Numbered from the stretch's first letter, positions 22,853-33,295 are shown. The stretch is 64,000 bases of DNA from Gliomastix tumulicola (GCA_001599755.1 BCHX01000004.1:124001-188000); one strand, 5' to 3'. Notes: generated by a model from the sequence alone, not told the origin. A program made the numbers and translations.

Positions 22853-22900
22853 CTCCAGTGCGCCCACGCCCCTGGAGCAGAGGGGCCTAGCGCACTGGAG
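22853..22900. repeat. Nested inverted repeat (long hairpin)
   Basis: The outer arms CTCCAGTGCGC (22853-22863) and GCGCACTGGAG (22890-22900) are perfect complements. An inner pair, GCCCCT (22868-22873) and AGGGGC (22881-22886), lies inside. The full unit could fold into a long stem. Its origin is unknown; it may be a remnant of a small non-autonomous element. Confidence 0.6.
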
Positions 22901-23427
22901 GGTCACTATTTTAGAGGACGTGGTCGGTTTCTGGGTGCCCTACGGGCCTACGCTGCGGTGGGTGGGATATCTCAGAAGATGCTTAGACGAGGAAGCAAGC
23001 CTGTGTCCCATATCGAACACCGCTTTCTTTCAGCCCACGCCGCCCTACGAAGCAGTCCTACTAATTAAGAGTGACCGCTTCTTCCCTCCCACACTGTAGG
23101 AGCAGGGCTTATGGAGTCCTCTTCCAGAAAGTTCAGCTGCCAGCCTCCGACTTTATCCCTCTGGAGCTAGCACTCCTCCTCTCCCCTCTTCCCCGCGCCA
23201 CCACCCACCGGAACGAGATCTACCAGGGCCATTTGATGGCACGATGGCTGTGGAGGCCTCCATTGATACTGTCGAGCTGAGAATCAAGAACCCCAGGGCT
23301 CTTCTCACTTTCACGCCCTGGCTGTCAGCATGCTGAGCGCCCTGCTATACCGTGTTGGCTCAGATTCAGACAGGCCGTCAACAAAACGTGTACAGGGTGC
23401 TATGTAGGCAAAAATATGTGTCGTTTT

Positions 23428-23449
23428 CACGCCGCTGGGCAGCGGCGTG
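23428..23449. repeat. Perfect GC-rich hairpin
   Basis: Arms CACGCCGCTG and CAGCGGCGTG are separated by GG. The unit lies about 90 bp downstream of the stop codon side of the hydrolase gene, in its 3' flank, and could mark a transcript end or be incidental. Confidence 0.6.
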
Positions 23450-23539
23450 TCAATAATATGGCATAGCTACTCCGGAATGGCCGCGTTTATCCTGTTTTGA
23501 ACACTCCCCGTCTACAGCGCCTGGGGATCACCCCGTTCG

Positions 23540-24745
23540 TCAGGTCTGCTGTATCCAATCCTTCACCACCCGCTGTATGTCATGGCTGTTCTTCTCCATG
23601 AAGAACATATGCCCGTTCCCGTGGATCCCTATCGTTCCCAGCTCGATATGATCCGTTTGAAGACAGCCGGCTTGCTTCAGATACGCCGCGGTACAGTAAT
23701 CGTATGGTGCGTGGTATGACGCCTCGCTAGTCACCACCAGAATGGGCTTCGCTGCCAAATTGACTAACTGCCGAGGCTTGGTGTCGTCGTCACTCTGAAG
23801 CAGGCACTTGACATAGCCATCTCCCCGCGATGGGAACTCCTTGCGGATGAGATCCTGCTTCGGGTCGGCCACAGGCGGATCGTAGGCCATTGGGATGTCT
23901 GCTAGTCCCCATTCCCTTGCCGCCTTCTCCCCAAAGACCGCCTCCCTAAAGGGTGGCCCTGAGGGTTCGAGCAAGACGAGCGCCTGAACCAGATCTGGCC
24001 GTGCATCGGCAATGAGCAAAGGCATCGGGCCCCCCTGGCTATGCCCAACGAGCACCACCTTTTTCCCAATCTTGTCGAGCAGCTGAGCGCCAGCCTCACG
24101 CACCGTCGTTTGCTGGTATGTGGCATTGCTGATGAACTGGACATTGGCCGAGTAGAAAGCGTCAAAGACCGCGTCGCCCATTTTGCCGCTGCCTGGCCAC
24201 TGTGTGTGATTGATTGCCTGCGGCCAGAGCTGATATGAAGCTGCGGCTGTGAACCTCTGCTGGATCGTCTCGGCAGAGTACGTCGAAGGCGTGGCTGCGC
24301 CGTACGACGGCTGCCAAGCAGACCGGCCACGGAATGTCTGGTCAACAATGTAGACTTCGTATCCCTGCCGCAGGAATTCCGATGCCCATCCACGGCCTCC
24401 ATCTGGCTTGTTCAGGAAGTTCTGCACGGCTCGCATGTCAGCTCGTAGGTCCCGGGGCCGTGCATGACGCAAGAAGCGGCGAGGATGACTTACGCTGCCC
24501 GTCTGAGCCTGGCCATGGATCAGAACGATAGGGACGTCGCGGACCGCGCTGTGGACTGGTCTCAGTCGTTCGACGTACATCTGATCACGATGAATGTGAC
24601 CGCCGCTGCCATCAGGCACGTAAGACCCTCCAATGTAAAAGAAAGAGCGGATGGACGCATCTTCATGTGTGCCATCACTGCCACTCGTCAGCCCCGTGGC
24701 ATATGCCGAGACGAAAGCTAAAGCATAGCGTAGTAAAGCTTTCAT
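23540..24745 (-). CDS. Secreted alpha/beta hydrolase
   Basis: Two exons, 24745-24494 and 24421-23540, encode 377 residues. The 72-bp intron lies in an open frame, but its removal joins HGQAQTGS to NFLNKPDGGRGWA, the usual family sequence. A signal peptide is present (MKALLRYALAFVSAYATG), so the ATG at 24745 is preferred to further upstream in-frame codons. The nucleophile elbow is GHSQGG (S212), the probable acid is E236 in LEPSGPP and the histidine is H355 in GNGHMFF. A conserved VLIHG oxyanion region precedes. The family includes secreted esterases of unknown substrate in fungi. It lies between a regulator and a membrane receptor-like gene, with no clear operon-like link. Confidence 0.92.
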   Translation of the reverse strand: MKALLRYALAFVSAYATGLTSGSDGTHEDASIRSFFYIGGSYVPDGSGGHIHRDQMYVERLRPVHSAVRDVPIVLIHGQAQTGSVSHPRRFLRHARPRDLRADMRAVQNFLNKPDGGRGWASEFLRQGYEVYIVDQTFRGRSAWQPSYGAATPSTYSAETIQQRFTAAASYQLWPQAINHTQWPGSGKMGDAVFDAFYSANVQFISNATYQQTTVREAGAQLLDKIGKKVVLVGHSQGGPMPLLIADARPDLVQALVLLEPSGPPFREAVFGEKAAREWGLADIPMAYDPPVADPKQDLIRKEFPSRGDGYVKCLLQSDDDTKPRQLVNLAAKPILVVTSEASYHAPYDYCTAAYLKQAGCLQTDHIELGTIGIHGNGHMFFMEKNSHDIQRVVKDWIQQT

Positions 24746-25076
24746 GATTTGATGGTACTGGCGATGCTTCGGCCAGCTCTCCTTGTCCGACGTCTGGATG
24801 AACAGAGAGAGAACAGGTCTATTATGACGGAGGAAAATCGTTGATTTCCGAACACAAACACGAATTAGACTCATTAAAATGCCGATCCGGAACCTAATGT
24901 ACCTTTTGATGCGCTAGAGGAAGCGCCGGAAGAAAATAATAATTAGGGGGTCTGGGGCGGTTGGTTGGGGAAGCAGGCCCTGCAGTCATAGTGGTAAATC
25001 CGGTGCCACAGTATCCATGCCCTGTCGAAAACTCGCCATTCACCCCTTGGCGTTGCTCGCGTCTGAACATCAATCT
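24746..25076. other. Short intergenic region
   Basis: Upstream flank of the hydrolase and 3' flank of the rhodopsin-domain gene, both on the minus strand. An AT-rich stretch lies around 24930-24946. No gene or clear element was identified. Confidence 0.5.
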
Positions 25077-26204
25077 TCATTGTTGGAGGATCTCCTGCTC
25101 GCTCTCAGATACGGAGCGGAAGTCAACATCCTGTGTTCGGCTATTCTTGATTCTATCCCGCGCCCGAGCCATGTCGGGCCCGACCGTATCAATGTGATCA
25201 CCCTCCACGCCGCCTCCTCCTTCCGACGTTCCAGGCGAGCGAGGTCTGTCGTCAAACTTGACTGCTCGGAGTTCTGGATCCCCCAGCCCGGCCTGATAGC
25301 CGCGTGGCGTCGACCTGTGCGAATGTTTGTGACGCTCGTCCTTCTCACGAAGGCGCATCGTCCGATGCCTCCATAGACCGTACAGCGTTGGAATGTTCAC
25401 CACGAGCGAGGATGTGAACAGTTCCGTGCTCGCCCAGATTGACCGATTTGCCTGGATCTCCTTGTTGAGCGCGTTAATAGGGAGCCGTATGATCGTGATG
25501 GCTATGATGAAGATGCCCAGGAGAAAGATGGTGCAGTATCGGATCTTCCGCCTCCAGTCGGCCTTCATCTTAAAGACCAACGGGAGTGGGAGGATGAGCA
25601 GCATCAGATCTGTGACAATATTGGTGATGCCGACGACGAGCAGTTGTAGTTGAGCCTCCGCGCAAGGGCCAGGGTCAGGGAGGAGCTGCCAGTAAAGACG
25701 CACAGGCCGACACTCGGTGAAAGTGGTGACCTGGCAGGCGACGTAAGTACCCAGGAACACCACCGAGAAGGTCCATAGAACCGTTTTCTCCCAAGGGAGA
25801 CCCTGGTGGAGGCGGCGGTAGAGGTCTAACAGCACAAACTTCTGTATCCAAAGACTAGGAAGACGGTCAGTTTGATCTCTTCCATTGGCGAATGAATGCA
25901 CTCACTATGAGTTGTAAAAGACACGGTTAGCCAGTGCTAATCTGCTGCCGAGTTCTCTCTGATCGATTTGCTGCTGCGTGAACCCAGCGTCTCGAATACT
26001 TTGCGGGACGTTTGTTGTCCCCCCAGTGAGAACGACGTGAATCAGCCCTGCTCTGCACAGAGCGCAGACGACAGCTGCCACGGTCAGCGAGTCGCCGAGG
26101 TGCCATGGCTGTGGCGATACCCATTTCCAGATGAGCCGCGTAGCCATCACGAGCAAGGCAAGGCTCGTGAACAGCCAGTGAACCAGAAGAGCCGGGTCTT
26201 CCAT
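25077..26204 (-). CDS. Rhodopsin-domain (PTH11-like) integral membrane protein
   Basis: Two exons, 26204-25906 and 25854-25077, give 358 residues. The intron (GTGAGT to CCTAG) joins VFYNSY to LWIQKFVLLDLYRRL, the usual transmembrane 3 sequence. Around seven hydrophobic segments can be counted, followed by a cytosolic tail rich in Arg, His and Gly (GTSEGGGGVEGD). Conserved features include ECRPV after the TTFTEC segment and the segment NIVTDLMLLILPLPLV before a basic loop. The family is very expanded in filamentous fungi and includes receptors for surface sensing, but the function of this member is unknown. It lacks the CFEM domain found in true PTH11. Confidence 0.92.
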
Positions 26205-27189
26205 GTTCTTGTCCTCTGGTGCAGCGAGGACCTCTCGATACTGCGTCAGGAAGCGTTGAGGTACATAGGTTTAAATCAGTTCAGCCCGGGAGGGTGCTCA
26301 TGCATTTTCTTCACACCACCACACAAGCTTTGGATTCCTAGTTACATGATGCGCTAACCTTCACTGGTCCCTACTATTGCCAAATATGAGAGACCAGCTG
26401 ACGGGCTAGCACAGGTTTGGAAATCACAGCTCTGCGCCCCTCGTTGGTCTTGCATGGCTGAAAGTGTAGTGTCCAGGCTTGATCACCCTCACATCGGTAT
26501 ACACACTTGATTCCGTAACCTCGTCTCCCACTCGTTCTGTGCCAGCGGACTCGGCTCATCAGCCAGATAGATGAGGTGAATGTGCCCTCTTCCGCCTTGA
26601 GACCACTCGTATTGTATACGAGAGGGACAGGTGACTTGGTGACTACCGGAAGGTTCACGAGATTGACGATGGATTCTCCTTCAAACCTTGTTGAAAGGGT
26701 GGCCTGACATCTTAGCGTTGGGGGGTTTGGGATCCGGATATTCCAACTACTTCTAGTTTCAAAAAAGAAACAGAGGGTGCCGGGGAAGATATTGCCTTCC
26801 CCCCGTCTGGAGCCAATCATTCCGGTCTGTGAGGATCATGAAGGTCGGTTGAGACCGTCCCTGCCGACCAAGGCAGCGGAACGGTGTGAACAGCGACTGA
26901 GAGAGTCGGTTAGTATGAGGACTGGTGGGGGAACTTTCGAAAGTGGCGGCGCCTCGACTGTGTCTGGCCTGCTGTGATTTTGCGACGGGGACAGATCAGC
27001 TCCCCGCGCGGGGAGATATCCTACCCATGAGCGTTACTGAGACGATCAACGCGGGAAAATTCCATGTGCCAAGCGAATGATGTTTCTCAAGTACTTATGC
27101 ATACTTTTCTAGGCTGTATTTCGTCCGCTAGCCCATAAGCATACTTTCCGGACCTTGGACTAACTACCAGTGACGATGGATGGTAAAGT

Positions 27190-27580
27190 TCTGGCGGTCG
27201 TTCTAGAAGCCTGGGATCAGGAATGCGATGGCGTAGGTCCTGATTGGAAGGGCCGATGATGACGCCTATGTTGATGGTAGAGCTGCTAGTAGACTCCGTA
27301 GCCGTCGCACGTCCATTATGCGTTTGTGGCGTGAGAGAATGGCCTCATCTCTTGTCATGCTGAGCCGCCTCATTGGGTCAGGCCTCGTGCCAGTGAGGGA
27401 GGCTGCTGAAGATTGCAGCCGATGGACTTCCAGCGCTTCCAACCGCCAATGACGAAGGACCCACAGCGCTGTCCAGAGGAGTTACTCCGTGCTGTAGGTT
27501 AATCATTTACCACCTAACCTACAGCAGTCCGCACTCTTATTGCCCTAGGGATTATTAGGGGACTGCGAGTGCCAATGGCG
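27190..27580 (-). pseudogene. Degenerate partial copy of the Zn2Cys6 gene at 20.9-22.6 kb
   Basis: This stretch aligns in the same orientation and order with 22216-22795. Matching blocks include 27190-27204 with 22216-22230, 27221-27236 with 22247-22262, 27292-27315 with 22323-22345, the start-codon region near 27353 with 22549, 27394-27417 with 22595-22619, and 27531-27545 with 22744-22758. The intact gene's region between about 22346 and 22548 (intron and most of the zinc cluster) is missing from the copy, and the frame is broken by stops, for example soon after the equivalent of CDGY. Promoter sequence is included, so it arose by DNA duplication, not via mRNA. The rest of the gene body is not visible nearby. 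Confidence 0.75.
27491..27525. repeat. Inverted repeat within the regulator relic
   Basis: Perfect 11-bp arms GCTGTAGGTTA (27491-27501) and TAACCTACAGC (27515-27525) flank a 13-base loop. The intact copy's equivalent position (about 22690-22740) lacks it, so it may be an insertion or a product of decay. Confidence 0.6.
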
Positions 27581-28067
27581 GCTGAAAAGGCCAGGCCGGA
27601 TGCTAGTGGCCAGCTATCGTAGCATATTTACACCTTCAGTGAGCGTGCGGCTGCAAGTGCCGCACTGATTTGGGTGGCTTAGGGGGAGATTGTTTGGGGA
27701 CAGATCGCTGGAGCTTCCACCCTGGTTGTACTGACCTCTCCAGCGACAGCAGATGTCACCAGATCTGGTGGCTTTTGGTGATTGCAAAGATCTTGTCACA
27801 AGTACAGTCACACTAGCTCAGAACAAGCCCCAGCGAAGCTCCTATCAAGGCTGGGCGATTGCGAGATCTGTGCAGATGGACCGGCGACGGCGTTTGATAC
27901 TCTTCGGTCAGTGGAATCACCGAGCTCGGCGATTCGGCGTGTCCCTAATTCTTGCTACCACACGACAAGTCTAGGTACAAGATACCATTCGAATGATGCG
28001 TCTCCGATTTCCAGTGCAGCATCACCAATCATTCAATATTTTCTGCTATTCGTGGCTCACGTTCACA

Positions 28068-29336
28068 ATGGCTGCCTCTCCTTATCGACCGATGCCTGAA
28101 GGCATCTACACCCCTCTACCCACCTTCTTCGACAGCAATGAGGAAGTTGACCTCGACGAATATGCGAAGCACGTCCGATATATCGCGGCTGCTGGAACTA
28201 TCCCCGTTGTGGCGGGATCGGCCGGCGAAGCTCCTCACCTCACCAGTGATGAGCGAGCTGCGCTGATCAAAACGGCGCGGGAGACACTAGATGCCTTTGG
28301 ACTAGAAGCTGTTCCCATCGTGGCAGGCGTCGGCGCCCCCAGCACCAAAGAAACCATCAAGCTTTCTCACGACGCCAAAAATGCCGGCGCAGACTATGCC
28401 ATGGTTCTTCCGCCTGGCTACTATGCAGGCCAACTGATGGGCCCAGCAGGACGGAAGGCGTTGATGGGGTACTTTGTCGACGTGGCCGAGGCGAGCCCTT
28501 TGCCCGTTGTGCTGTACAACTTCCCTGCTGTATCGGGAGGCATCGACATGGACAGCGATTTGATCGTGGATGTGGTAAAGGCGTCGGCGAATGTAGTCGG
28601 CGTGAAGCTAACGTGAGTATCCTTTGCCAAATTCTCAGGACGGGCCGGACCGAGAGTTAACGCCAGCTTCATCTCAAAGATGCGCGTCTGTTGGTAAGAT
28701 AACGCGGATCAACGCGCTGCTGTCGACACCTCTGTTCCGCCAGAAATACCCCAGACGACGACCGACCGATGAGTTCCGTATCATCGACGGTTTCATCGAC
28801 ATCCTACTTCCCTCCATCGCTAGTGGAGCGGCTGGTGTGAGTGTCTCCCAAGCTATCAATATCTATCAATAACTTGAAGGGAAATCCAGACTAAATTCTT
28901 GTGTTCGACTATGGCAGGCTATCTCAGGACTCCCAAACATTGTACCGGTGAGTGAAACGCTGGGGGCGCTCAGGGAATGCAGGAGGCTGATACATACAAT
29001 ATAGAAACTGTGTGTCAAGCTCTGGGACCTGTCTAGATCCAAGCCTGGATCAGAAGAATACGCCGAAGCGCAGAGACTTCAAGGGATGCTTGCTCTGGCA
29101 GACGGAGCATGCCAGGCTATCGGAGTGAGTCATTCCATCCCCGTCCCAGATATCAAAGCTGACACCCAGTCCAGATTGCGGGCTTGAAGATGCTGGTGCA
29201 TGTAGTCAGGGGTCACAATGCCCTGCCCCGGAGACCGCTGCTCCCTATGAGCATAGAGCAAGGGAGGAAACTCGTGGAAGGGGAAGCTCTTCGTGCTGTG
29301 CTTGAGGAGGAGGAAAAGCTCTCTCTCCAAGAGTAG
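28068..29336 (+). CDS. DapA-family (dihydrodipicolinate synthase-like) class I aldolase
   Basis: Five exons, 28068-28612, 28680-28836, 28918-28947, 29005-29124 and 29175-29336, give 337 residues in a continuous phase; the third is only 30 nt. The family motifs are GSAGEAPHLTSDER (the GTTGE-type region at about 50-63), Y150 in VVLYNFP and the Schiff-base lysine K180 in GVKLT. In fungi such proteins act as 4-hydroxy-2-oxoglutarate aldolases, 2-keto-3-deoxy-sugar-acid aldolases or related enzymes; which reaction is not decidable here. It is likely cytosolic. The first acceptor is AAAG, slightly unusual, but it gives the expected TC pair after KL. The ATG at 28068 is favoured over the in-frame 27993 because the family N-terminus starts there. 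Confidence 0.88.
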
Positions 29337-29791
29337 CATAACAGGAATAGACTAGGGACCTTCTATGAACAAAAGCTAGTTGCATGAATACAATACCATG
29401 ATGAAAGCCTAGACACCACAACCATCTTTTTGAAGCTTAATCGTTCTATCTTTTATCACAGACTATGCTGAGAAACTGGTGCTGAGACCGCCAAGTCTCG
29501 AGGTATTTGCCGCCGCTTTTGGAGGCAAGGGCAGCCAAGAAGTACCCTGGCCTTTTCTTAGACCTGACCACCCGGTTGCAAGGACAGGTCTAGGGGGGGG
29601 GGGGGGCATGACGTACGGTGGCACACAGCCGTAAGCGAGGAAGAGGAAAATTGTTCACTCACGTGTTTCCGGGAGGACCTGAGGATATCGTACCATAACA
29701 TTCTACCCCGGAAAATCCGACTATTCCCTCACGGAGTCGAGTCCTCTCTTCAGCACACTCGCCCTCGCGACGGTGTCAAGCCACACCGCCA
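29337..29791. other. Intergenic region with a poly-G run
   Basis: Located before the interrupted HET gene. It contains 14 consecutive G at 29593-29606 preceded by TA. No gene is seen. Confidence 0.6.
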
Positions 29792-32131
29792 ATGCCGGCC
29801 TGGACGAAAAGCCCCTGCACTGACTGCGCTGCGTGGCTGCGGACTCCACCGCTTTCAGACCTCGATGGAGAACTCATCCCGAATGACTTTGTGCTCTTCG
29901 GGATCATGATTGAGCGATCTTGGTGCTCCATGTGCTCGCTGATCACCGAGAGCATCGGCGCGTGGTGGGACACGCAGGACCCCGAGGACGAGCTCACGGC
30001 CGTTTTCAACCGTTCACTGCTGTTCGCCTCCGTCAACAACATGTCACTGGTGAAACTGGGCCCCATACCAGGGTCGTTGGCCATTCTAGTGGGTGCCTGG
30101 GACTGCCTGCATCTCCGGGAGCAAGAGGAGGCATTCGAGGAGAGGCTAGCCCAGGGTGCGGACGCTTCGTTTTTCCTTGAGCTGTACACCACACCCGAGA
30201 CGGGCAAATCTCCAATCAAGGCCATCCTCCATGGCCGTCACTACCACCAAGATGTATTTGACGAGGGGGCTGTGGACATGTCGAAGTGGTGGCTGGAATA
30301 CTGCCAACATCGCCACTACCTATGCCGGACTGACAGCAATCCCGAGCTTCCACTCCGGCTTATCGATGTCTCGGGTGATGAACCACGTCTTCGCGTGTTC
30401 GATGCAGGTGAGAGGGGGGAGTACGTCTGCCTCAGCCACAGATGGGGACCCGCGGGTACAACTTTCACGACTACCAAGGCCACTCTCCAGTAGCGACTCC
30501 AGGGGATCCCCGAGTCTCTTCTGCCGCCTACGTTTCGCGACGCTGTCGAGTTTACTCGACGGTTGGGCTACCGGTATATATGGATAGACTCTCTCTGCAT
30601 CATCCAGGATAGCTCGGCCGACTGGGAGAACGAGGCAGCCAAGATGGGACCCTACTATCAGAGTGCGATAGTCACCATCTCAGCACTCCAGGGCCAGGGC
30701 CCCGAGTCGGGACTCGGATTTGATCCCAGGGCCGTTGCCACGACGAGTGCAGACTTTGCGGGCTGCAAGATCTGGTGCCGCCGGACTGACCCTCCGTTGT
30801 CGTATCGCTGCTGGACCGGCCTCGTCCCGGGCACGGCCGACGACGTCCTGCTGAGCCGCGGCTGGACGATGCAAGAGAGCCTCCTCACGCCCCGGATCCT
30901 CTTCTTCACCAAGACGCAGCTCGTCTGGCACTACAACCACAGCGTGCACGAGTTCAAGAACTGCAGCGTGGCCATCTCGCCCTCAGAATCGTCGCCCAAG
31001 CCGCTCACCGCCTTGCTTCTTCGGCCCGACCAGCAGCTCGCGAAGCGCGCCATCTGCACGCAGGTGCTGAGGATCATGAAGGATATCTTCTTCCCAGACG
31101 CGCGGGGGAAGAATATCGTCCCACCTTTGCTGGGCTACACCTCTGTGTTCTACGAACCTTTCCACTTGATTCGCGCCCGGCAGATCGCGCGGCCGAAAGG
31201 CGGCCTTTTCTCCCCCCGGTTCGTGGGCATCAATATATGGTTTATGATAGTCAATCAGTACGCCACCCGCGACTTCACCTACCCGAGTGACAAGCTAGTC
31301 GCCCTCTCTATCCTAGCCAGGGCTATAGCCCAGTTACGCAAGACGCCGTACCTCGCGGGTCTGTGGCTGGAGCCTGACTACATACGGAGACAGCTGTACT
31401 GGCAACTGATGCCGAGTCCCGAGGATGAGGACAGGGATGGCAAGAGCGTCGCCTGCCTCGGGACCTGCTGCAGGGAGCAGCCATCCGAGTACCTCGCCCC
31501 GTCGTGGTTGTGGGCTTCCGTGAACTGTGGCCTGTCCTTGGACTTCTCGGGCGGCCTGTTCCTTGCAACGTACCTGTTCTTTGCGGGTCATTCTAGCATC
31601 TTCACGGTGCTCGAGGGCAAGTGCACGACCGGAGCTGACGTTTTTGGTCGAGTGACGGATGGGTTCTTGAGGATCGATGCCAGGATCGCGAGCTTGAGGG
31701 GCATCAGTGCCCATGTCACGTGTGTTAAGAAGACGCACGCCGACCACTATACGATTACGTGGAACAAAGCGACGGAGAAGGCCATGGCGAAGTCCGAAGA
31801 CAATAAACCGACCGAGTTCTACGGAAACAGCCTGGGATGCTCAATAGTAGTGGATGATCTGGCAGACAAGTTCCTCGTTGTACCGCTGGCGACAACGGAC
31901 CCAAAGTACATCCACGTCTTAGGCATAAACGCGCTTGTGGTGAAGACGCTGGCAGTATTAAGGCCGGGCATCGACGCAAATTTAAGCCTCCTCGTCTGCA
32001 TCGACGTACCCATGCGTGACGGAAAGCGCACGCTCCGGAGGATAGGGGCCTGTGCTATCACCTTCAAAGGAAGCCTGTCCGATCTGGGGTGGTTCGACGG
32101 GCTAACCAGTTCTGAATTTCTCATGGTGTGA
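29792..32131 (+). pseudogene. HET-domain (heterokaryon incompatibility) gene interrupted by an in-frame TAG
   Basis: One reading frame runs from the ATG at 29792 to 32131 with a single TAG at 30491-30493. Before it, the protein (234 residues) ends within the HET domain after YVCLSHRWG and TTTKATLQ. After it, the same frame continues RLQGIPESLLPPTF, YIWIDSLCIIQD and RGWTMQES, all core HET motifs, then a long C-terminal region to residue 779. No intron with proper phase removes the TAG without deleting conserved residues: the best donor, GTACGT at 30422, gives the wrong phase. Intact, it would be a nuclear or cytosolic cell-death-triggering protein of the allorecognition type. The stop could be a real null allele, a C-to-T change in CAG, or a sequencing error. 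The neighbouring RTA1 gene converges with it. Confidence 0.85.
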
Positions 32132-32225
32132 GTGTAGAGCGAGGGACTTCCTCGATTGCTGCTACAAAGATGACATGAACAGTTCCGGCTTCCTTGCTTC
32201 CCCTGCATACCGAGATTGCATACCA

Positions 32226-33295
32226 TTATCTCGCCCACAGCTCAATACCAGAAGAAGAGCTCGTAATCTGCCTAGAGTCACCAAAGACACTTTTCCCGAC
32301 CCCTTGACACAGGATCCCATTTCTGTACCGGGTCTTCGTCAGGAGATCCATGCCGTTCTTGATTGTTGGCTCACCCTTTTGAAGGAGCCCAATCTCGGCA
32401 GGATGAAACCAGTTCATCCAGACCATGCAGATGAAGATGAGGGCCGCGTCGAAGATGTAGATGTAGAACTCCTTGACCATCAGCTCGCCGTCGTAGCCTT
32501 GGATGAACTCGATGGTGCGAAACACGCTGCGGATGAAGACGAGCGCTGATGTGACGTAGAGCAGGGTGAGATATTGCTGCCACCTGATATATGGCAGTCT
32601 TGATGCTGGGGTCGGCTCGCGAAGGTTACGGCGGTGGAAGATGCCAGCGACGATGACAAAGGCTCCGAAGAAGAAGAGCTGGATGAGGAGACCGACAATG
32701 ATGAGAATCCTAGCGATGGACTTGTCCTTTAGTCCTCCACCTGGATAGCGTTTCGCGATCAGTTATTGGAAGCATGATTGGACTGGGAGCTTCTTACCAG
32801 CCCCTTGAATATTCAGTGATAAGAGATCACCCGAGACGAACAGCCAGGTGAGCCACTTGAGGCGGATGGGAGAGTGGCGTTCGCCCTCTACCAGATGGAT
32901 GATCCGACCAAGTATCATGTAGATGGACGCGGCGGTAAGTGCCGGGGCGCACAGAATCATGACGGCCTGGACTAAGAACAGAGCCAATGATTTGCAGTCT
33001 TCCGGCTCGCGGGCGTTGAGGATGCGGGTGATGTACCCGACGACCTCACCTAAAACCAGGGGATTAGTATGATAAGTAAACAAAAAACCCATGAAATGAA
33101 GAAGAACGCACAGAATCCCCCCAGAACAAGTGCACTCATGTACCAGGTGCGAGCGACGCTCATCTGGACGGCATGAATAAACGTTGTGACGCCAAAGAGG
33201 GCACAGAAGACGGCTGCTAGTGGGATGCTTGGCTGGTACGCGTAAAAGCCGGCGAGGCACTGGAGGCTGTCGCCGGTGATTTCTTGGCCCGTCAT
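32226..33295 (-). CDS. RTA1-family seven-transmembrane protein
   Basis: Three exons, 33295-33112, 33049-32798 and 32740-32226, encode 316 residues. The first intron has a GTGCGT donor and its removal yields GGFCEVVGYITRIL, the family signature; the second (GTAAGA to CCAG) yields GAGGGLKDKS. Seven hydrophobic segments are visible. The motif SVFRTIEFIQGYDGEL and the later FDAALIFICMVWMNWFHP correspond to transmembrane 6 and 7 of RTA1/RSB1-like proteins. These are linked to lipid movement or drug tolerance at the plasma membrane; the exact activity is unknown. The start at 33295 (MTGQEITGD) is the only good ATG. It converges with the HET gene, stops being 94 bp apart. Confidence 0.93.

Larger units (their letters stand above)
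22555..23539. other. Intergenic region with two strong hairpins
   Basis: Contains the promoter of the second Zn2Cys6 gene, part of which is duplicated near 27.4-27.6 kb. A nested inverted repeat spans 22853-22900 and a perfect 22-bp palindrome-like hairpin lies at 23428-23449. No coding gene was supported; open frames of up to 118 codons have no recognisable content. Confidence 0.55.
26205..28067. other. 1.9-kb intergenic region with a gene relic and palindromes
   Basis: Holds the decayed copy of the second Zn2Cys6 gene (27190-27580, listed separately), a perfect 16-bp palindrome CTCCCCGCGCGGGGAG at 27000-27015, and an inverted repeat at 27491-27525. An open frame at 26374-26820 (minus, 148 codons) has no recognisable domain and was not accepted. 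The final part is the upstream region of the DapA-like gene. Confidence 0.55.

Noticed and set aside
26374..26820. 148-codon open frame on the minus strand before the regulator relic
   Set aside because: No recognisable domain, no supporting splice signals and no conserved-looking pattern; probably chance.
30422..30490. Possible 69-bp intron (GTACGT to CTCCAG) ending at the HET stop codon
   Set aside because: The phase would shift the downstream frame, it leaves the TAG bases in the exon and it would remove the conserved SHRWG motif.
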